DNA of 10,138 nucleotides from CAZALT01 sp964485515 (GTDB taxonomy: Bacteria; Actinomycetota; Acidimicrobiia; Acidimicrobiales; Acidimicrobilacustridaceae). The stretch is from assembly GCA_964485515.1 (NCBI GenBank), contig CAZALT010000131.1, positions 1 to 10,138 of the forward strand, written 5' to 3'. Shown piece by piece: positions 6,545 through 10,138 of the stretch. The position numbers and the translations under genes are program-made. Numbering within the stretch: position 1 is the stretch's first letter; every line of letters starts with the position of its first letter. The notes beneath the pieces were generated by a model that was given only the letters and a program-made list of their open reading frames with translations, was not told the origin of the DNA and searched no databases.

Positions 6545-6744
6545 CGTCCGCGCCCTCGTGCCCATTCCTCGATGTCTTGGCGAGCCCAGGCCTGACACCG
6601 GCCTCCACCGCTGGACCAGGCGGGTTTCGGGAAGTCGATGTAGCGGCCGCGGTAGGTGGCGATGGCGTTCGCGTTGCTGAGACCGAGCAGCTCGGCGACG
6701 CCTGCCGCGTCGAGGAGGTCGTCCACGTCGATGGTTCTTCCCAT
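6541..6744 (-). CDS. HTH DNA-binding protein next to the divergent operators (67 aa)
   Basis: The protein reads IDVDDLLDAAGVAELLGLSN, ANAIATYRGRYIDFPKPAWS and SGGGRCQAWARQDIEEWARG. This is a form of small winged HTH common in actinobacterial phages and elements: helix, helix starting LGLSNAN, the YIDFPKP link, a beta-hairpin (RCQAWARQD) and a last helix. It is the first gene on the minus side of the divergent region. Its promoter, 6751-6756, directly adjoins an operator-like site, so self-regulation is plausible; I infer that from position only. There is no SD and the transcript is probably leaderless. The stop overlaps the next gene as ATGA. It could be a repressor, an excisionase or another regulator. 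Confidence 0.8.
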   Translation of the reverse strand: MGRTIDVDDLLDAAGVAELLGLSNANAIATYRGRYIDFPKPAWSSGGGRCQAWARQDIEEWARGRGR

Positions 6745-6750
6745 GAACCG

Positions 6751-6756
6751 AGACTA
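6751..6756 (-). promoter_or_regulatory. -10 box (TAGTCT) of the minus-strand operon
   Basis: On the minus strand, TAGTCT ends six bases before the ATG at 6744, as at the other leaderless starts in this window. No clear -35 is seen. The operator-like site 6757-6772 starts at the next base upstream, so a bound protein should block or assist polymerase here. Confidence 0.5.
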
Positions 6757-6772
6757 GTTGCGCTACCACAAC
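6757..6772. promoter_or_regulatory. Operator-like site 1: GTTG-N8-CAAC
   Basis: GTTG CGCTACCA CAAC is a dyad with half-sites GTTG/CAAC. Site 2 has the same half-sites and a related core (GGGTATCA; shared pattern nnnTAnCA). The two sites start 30 bp apart, close to three helical turns, between divergent genes. A dimeric regulator binding both is inferred. Confidence 0.6.
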
Positions 6773-6779
6773 ATCGGGT

Positions 6780-6809
6780 GCATGCTGTTGGGGTATCACA
6801 ACAGCATGC
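6780..6809. promoter_or_regulatory. Operator-like site 2: perfect 11-bp inverted repeat
   Basis: GCATGCTGTTG (6780-6790), GGGTATCA (6791-6798), CAACAGCATGC (6799-6809): perfect arms around an 8-base core. The inner GTTG-N8-CAAC (6787-6802) matches site 1. The place, in the middle of the only divergent intergenic region, points to control of both operons. An RNA hairpin is a weaker alternative. Confidence 0.68.
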
Positions 6810-6811
6810 GG

Positions 6812-6838
6812 TCCCGGCGGTGCTTGAACACCCCGGGA
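6812..6838 (+). promoter_or_regulatory. Stem-loop in the leader of the plus operon
   Basis: Arms TCCCGGCGGTG (6812-6822) and CACCCCGGGA (6829-6838) pair with one bulged C around CTTGAA, 17 bases before the SD of the gene at 6869. It may stabilise the mRNA leader or affect translation or attenuation. No U-tract follows, so a terminator is unlikely. Confidence 0.4.
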
Positions 6839-6854
6839 CCCGGCCGGAACCCGT

Positions 6855-6860
6855 AGGAGG
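6855..6860 (+). promoter_or_regulatory. Strong ribosome binding site AGGAGG
   Basis: AGGAGG lies eight bases before ATG 6869. It is the best SD in the window and contrasts with the SD-free, apparently leaderless genes around it. It fixes the start of the first gene of the plus operon. Confidence 0.85.
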
Positions 6861-6868
6861 GCCCCGAC

Positions 6869-7390
6869 ATGACCAACGTACCCAACGACCCAGACACAAC
6901 TCGTGAACCCACCATCCCCGAGGCGATCACCGCGCTTGGCGCTCAGCTCGACGTCGTCGCCGAGCCTGTGAGCCAGTTCGCCCTGGCCCTCGCCGCCACC
7001 TCCGACCGGATTAGCGGCTACACCGATTCGGATCAGTGGGCTGGCCTCGACTGGGAGGACAAGCTCAAGATCGCCGCCGGCGGCACCGAAGCCTGGGACG
7101 GCGTCATGGATCGTTGCTCCGAGATCCTCGGCATCGACGAACCGGTCGAGCTCGGTCGGTGGTGGCGGACGAACACGCCGACCGAGCCAGCCGCGCCGGC
7201 TCCGGTCCTAGCTCCCGATCACGCCGAGCTCGTCAACCAGCTCGCCGCCGCGATCCAGCGAGCCGAGACGGCCGAGCATGAGCTCGAGTGCGCTCGCAAC
7301 TCCCTCGGCGCTGTCGCTGTGGTCAGCCTCGGGCGGATCGAGGCGGACCACCGGGACCAGATCATCGGGATCGTGACGGCCGACCGATGA
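6869..7390 (+). CDS. Acidic phage protein of unknown function (173 aa), first gene of the divergent plus operon
   Basis: I do not recognise the family. The N-terminus is Pro/Thr/Asp-rich (about residues 1-18), then comes a helical region (IPEAITALGAQLDVVAEPVS) and a Trp-containing segment (SDQWAGLDWEDKLKIAAGGT). A Pro/Ala linker (TEPAAPAPVLAP, about 104-115) leads to a C-terminal helix likely to form a coiled coil (ELVNQLAAAIQRAETAEHEL, then a last stretch to IGIVTADR). There is no membrane segment or signal peptide. The strong SD sets the start, and the TGA overlaps the next ATG (ATGA, 7387-7390). As the first gene facing the operator region it is probably expressed under tight control, perhaps as an early gene. 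Confidence 0.83.
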   Translation: MTNVPNDPDTTREPTIPEAITALGAQLDVVAEPVSQFALALAATSDRISGYTDSDQWAGLDWEDKLKIAAGGTEAWDGVMDRCSEILGIDEPVELGRWWRTNTPTEPAAPAPVLAPDHAELVNQLAAAIQRAETAEHELECARNSLGAVAVVSLGRIEADHRDQIIGIVTADR

Positions 7391-7803
7391 CCGCCGCCGT
7401 GTTGTACCTCGTGCCCCGGCCCGACACCGGCATGCTGTCCTCGGCCGAGGCCGCCGACCTCGCCGGAATCTCGTACCGTCAGATCGACCATTGGTGCCGC
7501 CACGGTGTCATCACGCCGGTCGGCGCCAACCATCCATCCGTCGGCGACACGGCCACACCGGGTACCGGCCGTCACCGCCGGTTCAGCGTCGACCAGGTGC
7601 CGCTTCTACGGGCCTGCGGCGAGCTGTCACTCCTCGGCGCCGACACCACGATCATGAGCGCCCTCGTCGAAGCCTGCGACGACATCGAGCTCCCCGCCAC
7701 CGTGGCCATCGACATCCACGCCCGGGCTCACGTCGTCACCGCCCGTACCGACCTCGGCCGGCTCGGCGCGTGCACCATCGTCACCGTGACGGCGGACCTG
7801 TGA
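7387..7803 (+). CDS. MerR-like HTH regulator (138 aa)
   Basis: Residues about 16-40 read MLSSAEAADLAGISYRQIDH then WCRHGVITP, the start of a MerR-type winged HTH (helix, turn, Q/R-x-I-D-x-W, then the wing). GRHRRFSVDQVPLLRACGEL (61-80) gives the usual RxF motif and the following helix. A loop (about 45-60) is longer than in minimal MerR proteins. The remaining residues (81-138) form an unrecognised small domain ending in beta-rich ARAHVVTARTD and ACTIVTVTADL, with no metal-binding cysteine set. It probably regulates transcription or replication of the element. The start overlaps the upstream stop as ATGA and the stop overlaps the next GTG as GTGA, so all three genes are coupled. Confidence 0.83.
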   Translation: MTAAVLYLVPRPDTGMLSSAEAADLAGISYRQIDHWCRHGVITPVGANHPSVGDTATPGTGRHRRFSVDQVPLLRACGELSLLGADTTIMSALVEACDDIELPATVAIDIHARAHVVTARTDLGRLGACTIVTVTADL

Positions 7804-8371
7804 GCGCGCTGGTCGAGGTGTCGCGAATCGCGACTCGTCGGGCGGGCAACCCGGTCTACGACTGGGACGAGATCCTCGACGGCACCGACCGGACCCTCAC
7901 GGTCGGCGTCGAGATCCGGGAGGGCACCCTGCCGAGGAGTTTCGCCAAGACGGCGTACTCGGCAGCGAAGGCCCGGCAGATCATGGTGAGCATCCGGCTT
8001 CGAGACGACGGCGTCGACATCCGGGCCGGGGTCAAGAGCCGAGGTGGCCGGCCTCCGATGCGCCGGCCGTTCGCTCTCGAACCCCTGCGGGCCCTGTTCC
8101 CGGCCGATCTGTCCTGGACTCAGCTGGCTTTGCAGCTCGGCGTCACCGCCCACCTACTCCACTGGCTTCGTGACGTCGGCTTGACGGTCGACCAGGCCGA
8201 CGAGATGGCNNNNNNNNNNAGGCATCGATGTTGGACACCGCGCAGAGCCACTCGACGACGGACTCGTCGGCTGCGACGACGTATGTCGACCAGGCCGACG
8301 AGATGGCCACTGCCGCCGGACTCCACCCGTGCGAGGTATGGGGCGACGACTGGTGGATGGCCGCCGGGTAA
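7800..8371 (+). CDS. HTH DNA-binding protein split by a gap and inserted sequence (157 aa when repaired)
   Basis: GTG 7800 overlaps the previous stop (GTGA). After 8209 the frame is broken by ten N and 65 foreign bases. The 23-bp repeat 8285-8307 equals 8187-8209; joining 8209 directly to 8308 gives one clean 157-codon protein ending at TAA 8369-8371. The joined protein has an N-terminal domain (about 1-80; YDWDEILDGTD and RSFAKTAYSAAKARQIMVSI) and, after a basic RGGRPPMRRPF linker, a Cro/C1-like HTH (about 104-150; LSWTQLALQLGVTAHLLHWL, GLTVDQADEMATAAGLHPCE, ending VWGDDWW). The VDQADEMATAAGLHP-x-E-(V/I)W order is typical of actinobacterial phage HTH proteins. It probably regulates DNA of the element. 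The simple reading frame through the gap is wrong. Confidence 0.8.
8187..8209 (+). repeat. 23-bp direct repeat, copy 1 (before gap)
   Basis: GTCGACCAGGCCGACGAGAT followed by GGC. It is identical to 8285-8307. It encodes VDQADEM in the HTH gene and almost certainly is the same genomic locus present twice in the scaffold. Confidence 0.93.
8210..8219. other. Assembly gap (10 N) inside an HTH gene
   Basis: Ten unknown bases of fixed size, as at 3391. Here the flanks overlap by 23 bp, so the true gap is probably absent or negative in length. Confidence 0.97.
8220..8284. other. Short foreign insert, likely assembly artefact
   Basis: Sixty-five bases lie between the N gap and the second repeat copy. 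They break the HTH reading frame. On the minus strand they read as an open, protein-like peptide, YVVAADESVVEWLCAVSNID then A, which I cannot assign. Plus-strand frames look less protein-like. Like 3401-3676 it follows an N gap and then returns to phage sequence. Confidence 0.7.
8285..8307 (+). repeat. 23-bp direct repeat, copy 2 (after gap)
   Basis: Second copy of the 23 bases at 8187-8209. Here the correct reading frame of the HTH gene continues uninterrupted to TAA at 8369. Confidence 0.93.
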
Positions 8372-8402
8372 GTTGCGGCCAGCAAGTTCTGGGGAGCGCC
8401 GG

Positions 8403-8424
8403 GGCCTCGCCTACGGGCGAGGCC
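8403..8424 (+). terminator. Terminator hairpin with UACG tetraloop
   Basis: GGCCTCGCC (8403-8411), TACG, GGCGAGGCC (8416-8424): a perfect 9-bp GC-rich stem with a C(UACG)G loop, one of the extra-stable UNCG tetraloops. It lies 31 bases after the stop at 8371, at the end of the three-gene plus operon and just before a new promoter. Only a weak pyrimidine tail (TCTCC) follows. Confidence 0.82.
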
Positions 8425-8435
8425 TCTCCGCGTTC

Positions 8436-8458
8436 CTGTCGTCGCCCACCGCTACGGT
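8436..8458 (+). promoter_or_regulatory. Leaderless promoter candidate for the gene at 8465
   Basis: CTGTCG (8436-8441), 11 bases, TACGGT (8453-8458), then six bases to ATG 8465. The layout equals that at 6049-6071 and 9156-9178. It sits between the terminator hairpin and a gene with no SD. Confidence 0.6.
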
Positions 8459-8464
8459 TGCCGC

Positions 8465-9124
8465 ATGGCGGAAGGCGAGAGAGGGCCGCGACGGGTGAAG
8501 TGGTCCGAAGTCACCGGCAAGATCCCACCGAACGCGTTCCTGTCGACGATGGACGCGATCGGTCCGAAGCTCACCGTTGCGATCCGCCCGACTTCCATGG
8601 ACCGGTTCAACGAGAAGATGGCAGCGCTCTCCCCTGAGGTTCGCAATCAGCTCGTCGGCACCTTCAGCATCGACCAGTTCAACGGCATGAAGGGGGCGGG
8701 AGCCGTGTCCCTTGGGGCGCTCCTGCCTTTCGATGCCATGCAGGCTGTGCTCCCGAATCTGAGCGCCGCCGTCGGGCCGAACCTGCAGCAAAAGCTCTTC
8801 GGCGCCAACCTGCCCGCGTGGGACACGACGTTCGCTGACTCGTGGAAGTTGGCTGGCCCCAAGGCGCTCGGCGACCTACCGACCCAGGTCGCGGAGCAGG
8901 TCGACGAGGAGATCGACGAGCTCGTCAGGACGAGGTTCGGTGAGCTCTCCCCTGACCAGCAGTACCTCCTGCTGGTCCTCGTGTGCTTCGTCTCAGCCTT
9001 CGGCGCGTCGCTGGCCACGATGGCTTCGCCTGCTCGTGCCAAGGCGGTCGGCGAGTTCGGCCTGGTGGTGTTCGAACTTCTCGCCCAGATCAACCTCCTC
9101 GCTCCACGCGACACCGATCGGTAA
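8465..9124 (+). CDS. Predicted membrane protein of unknown function (219 aa)
   Basis: The N-terminal two thirds are soluble and helical, with basic residues at the start (GPRRVKWSEVTGKIPPNAFL) and repeated Pro/Asn-containing turns. Residues about 169-188 (QYLLLVLVCFVSAFGASLAT) form a transmembrane helix, and about 196-213 (GEFGLVVFELLAQINLLA) are a second hydrophobic segment. An acidic helix VAEQVDEEIDELVRTRFGEL precedes them. There is no N-terminal signal peptide, so a cytoplasmic domain with a C-terminal membrane hairpin is likely. It stands alone after a terminator with its own promoter and lacks an SD, so the mRNA is probably leaderless. I do not recognise the family. Being expressed separately from the operons, it could be a prophage-expressed accessory (moron) gene, which is inference. 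Confidence 0.8.
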   Translation: MAEGERGPRRVKWSEVTGKIPPNAFLSTMDAIGPKLTVAIRPTSMDRFNEKMAALSPEVRNQLVGTFSIDQFNGMKGAGAVSLGALLPFDAMQAVLPNLSAAVGPNLQQKLFGANLPAWDTTFADSWKLAGPKALGDLPTQVAEQVDEEIDELVRTRFGELSPDQQYLLLVLVCFVSAFGASLATMASPARAKAVGEFGLVVFELLAQINLLAPRDTDR

Positions 9125-9155
9125 GCACCGAAGTCACATCTGAGCGGGCGCGCAA

Positions 9156-9178
9156 CTGTCACGGCCGGTGCGTACCCT
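9156..9178 (+). promoter_or_regulatory. Leaderless promoter candidate for the gene at 9186
   Basis: CTGTCA (9156-9161), 11 bases, TACCCT (9173-9178), seven bases to GTG 9186. It shares the CTGTC-N12-TAnnnT layout with the candidates before 6042 and 8465, in a 61-bp gap between genes. Confidence 0.6.
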
Positions 9179-9185
9179 CGAACAC

Positions 9186-9353
9186 GTGAACGCCCAGGAC
9201 CTCGAGCGCCTGACGGAGGAGCTCGCTGCGATCGATCCGTCGTTTGACGCGGCCCGGGTTCAGGCGATCAGCGAGCTCACCGATGACGACCTCGTGCACG
9301 AGTGTCAGGGCATGGAGCCCGGCCCGTTCGAACCGCCGGCGCCTCGGCCGTAG
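9186..9353 (+). CDS. Small GMEPGPFEPPAP-tail protein, copy B (55 aa)
   Basis: Start GTG 9186 is chosen over the in-frame GTG at 9168 because it matches the paralogue (MNAQ-[DE]-LE), gives the same 55-codon length and sits seven bases after the TACCCT box. The product runs MNAQDLERLTEELAAIDPSF, DAARVQAISELTDDDLVHEC, QGMEPGPFEPPAPRP. It is acidic and helical with a Pro tail. Unlike copy A it is not in a coupled operon but has its own promoter. Its last 45 coding bases before RP are identical to copy A. It ends 15 bp from the convergent gene at 9369. The function is unknown; the conserved tail suggests a binding peptide or a recombined cassette end. Confidence 0.77.
   Translation: MNAQDLERLTEELAAIDPSFDAARVQAISELTDDDLVHECQGMEPGPFEPPAPRP
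9300..9344 (+). repeat. 45-bp inverted repeat, copy B (shared 3' gene end)
   Basis: Identical, in opposite orientation, to 5499-5543. It encodes ECQGMEPGPFEPPAP. With copy A it brackets 5544-9299, which contains the promoter-proximal part of the minus operon, the operators, the plus operon and the membrane protein gene. Confidence 0.95.
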
Positions 9354-9368
9354 CCGCTCTGCCGCCCT

Positions 9369-10138
9369 TCAGGCCTCGGCGTTCGCTGCGGCCGACCCAG
9401 GACCTATGGCTTTCGGGGCGGGAGTCAGTGCTGGTCGAGACACGACGTTGACGGTCGTCGAGACGATGAGTGCCGACATGGTCGGGTCGGGCGGCGGAAG
9501 CCCAGCCATTGGCGCTACGACGTGCCACGCGGCGAGGAAAGCCAGGATCGTCTTGCCGGTCGCCGAGTTCTTCAGCCCCTCGACAGCATCGTCTCCGATG
9601 ATCTTCCCGGCGAACGAGTAGGCGATCGCCTGGAGCCGGCCGGCCGACGTGATGGGAGCACGTCGGCACTCTTCGATCAGCGACTCGAGCACGCCGAGGG
9701 CGCGGGTCTGGATCGCGGGATCTAGATCGGTTGCGGCTCGCACTTCATCGACGAGTTCCAGGAGATGGGCGACGAGAGCGTCCGAGTCGGTGATCTCGAT
9801 GCCGGCAGAATCAAAGCGATCGAGGAGAGCGATCACGGGCTTGAGGGCGCGAAGGCTCGCCTCCCCGTCGATCTTCCTCCAGTACTGCTTCGATTGGATC
9901 GAGGTGCCGGCCATGGTTCCTCGCGTGATGGCGTTCTCGATGTGCCGGACTGTCTCCCCGGTCGCTGAGTCGATAGCGTCGGCGCGGATTCGTGCCTCGA
10001 TCGCCAGGCTTGTGAGCGCGTGGACGGACGCCCCCATCTCGGTGGTATCGGGCGCGACGTTGAAGGCATTGGCCCAGACCTCCTTGAGCAAGAGGTCCTT
10101 ACGTTCCCGCTGGATGATCGACTGGATGGCCTCGAGGG
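9369..10138 (-). CDS. Unknown protein, 5' end beyond the window (at least 256 aa)
   Basis: The minus-strand frame is open from the window edge to TGA 9371-9369. Upstream of the possible TTG at 10091 it still reads as protein (LEAIQSIIQRERKDLL then LKEVWANAFNVAP), so the gene is cut by the window and TTG 10091 is not its start. The visible part is mostly helical: SVHALTSLAIEARIRADAID, a Lys/Arg-Trp region SIQSKQYWRKIDGEASLRAL, an acidic section, then a hydrophobic segment near the end (KTILAFLAAWHVVAPMAGLP then PPDPTMSALIVSTTVNVVSR), possibly membrane-active. It ends in a Pro/Ala tail. I do not recognise the family. Confidence 0.8.
   Translation of the reverse strand, partial: LEAIQSIIQRERKDLLLKEVWANAFNVAPDTTEMGASVHALTSLAIEARIRADAIDSATGETVRHIENAITRGTMAGTSIQSKQYWRKIDGEASLRALKPVIALLDRFDSAGIEITDSDALVAHLLELVDEVRAATDLDPAIQTRALGVLESLIEECRRAPITSAGRLQAIAYSFAGKIIGDDAVEGLKNSATGKTILAFLAAWHVVAPMAGLPPPDPTMSALIVSTTVNVVSRPALTPAPKAIGPGSAAANAEA

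Noticed and set aside
7491..8498. Single 335-codon plus-strand frame through the second gap
   Set aside because: It begins inside the MerR-like gene in another frame, and after the gap it follows the wrong frame. The real gene is 7800-8371 with the insert removed.
9168..9170. GTG 9168 as start of the second 55-aa paralogue
   Set aside because: The paralogue comparison and the TACCCT spacing both favour GTG 9186; 9168 lies upstream of the -10 box.
10089..10091. TTG at 10091 as start of the last minus-strand gene
   Set aside because: The frame stays open and protein-like to the window edge, so the true start lies outside.
1..10138. tRNA or rRNA genes, CRISPR arrays, insertion sequences, integrase or att site
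   Set aside because: No cloverleaf, regularly spaced repeat array, transposase motif or recombinase catalytic motif was seen. The 45-bp repeats are inside genes and inverted, unlike an attL/attR pair of an integrated element.

Overview
This is a GC-rich window from the genome of a tailed phage or prophage, most likely of an actinomycete-type host. The evidence is strong G/C at third codon positions, frequent GTG starts, many 4-bp start/stop overlaps (ATGA, GTGA), and several genes that appear leaderless, with a TAnnnT box only 6-7 bases before the start codon. The one clear structural gene is a TP901-type tail tape measure protein. No integrase, terminase, portal or capsid gene is visible, so phage versus prophage cannot be decided. 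The two runs of exactly 10 N look like scaffold joins of a short-read assembly.

Layout. (1) 100-1603, plus: three tightly coupled genes (229, 51 and 219 aa); the last carries a C-terminal excisionase/AlpA-like helix-turn-helix (HTH). (2) 1604-1868: a 265-bp leader with a large inverted repeat and short repeats. (3) 1869-5284, plus: tape measure gene and a coupled small helical protein. (4) 5302-6744, minus: six small genes (two HTH proteins, a tail-anchored membrane protein, a four-cysteine zinc-ribbon candidate and two acidic/proline-tailed small proteins) joined by 4-bp overlaps, with an internal promoter at about 6049-6071. (5) 6745-6868: a divergent control region with two operator-like GTTG-N8-CAAC sites. 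(6) 6869-8371, plus: three overlapping genes, the last two HTH proteins, closed by a strong UACG-loop terminator hairpin. (7) 8465-9353, plus: a membrane protein and a 55-aa protein, each with its own leaderless promoter. (8) 9369-10138, minus: a 5'-truncated gene of unknown function.

How the parts may work together. Five HTH proteins and a divergent operator region suggest a regulatory (lysis/lysogeny-like) module beside the tail genes. The 55-aa proteins at 5490-5657 and 9186-9353 are paralogues. They share a near-identical 5' end and a 45-bp perfectly identical 3' end, with a diverged middle. They lie in opposite orientations and bracket the whole regulatory module.

Cautions. Both N gaps are followed by short stretches that do not belong to the phage. 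3401-3515 reads on the minus strand as a piece of MutS, and 3516 to about 3676 reads on the plus strand as the start of an RbsC-type sugar ABC permease. 8220-8284 interrupts an HTH gene, and a 23-bp direct repeat spans it; removing one repeat copy and the insert restores that gene. These look like chimeric-read or misassembly artefacts and should not be read as biology without read-level checks.
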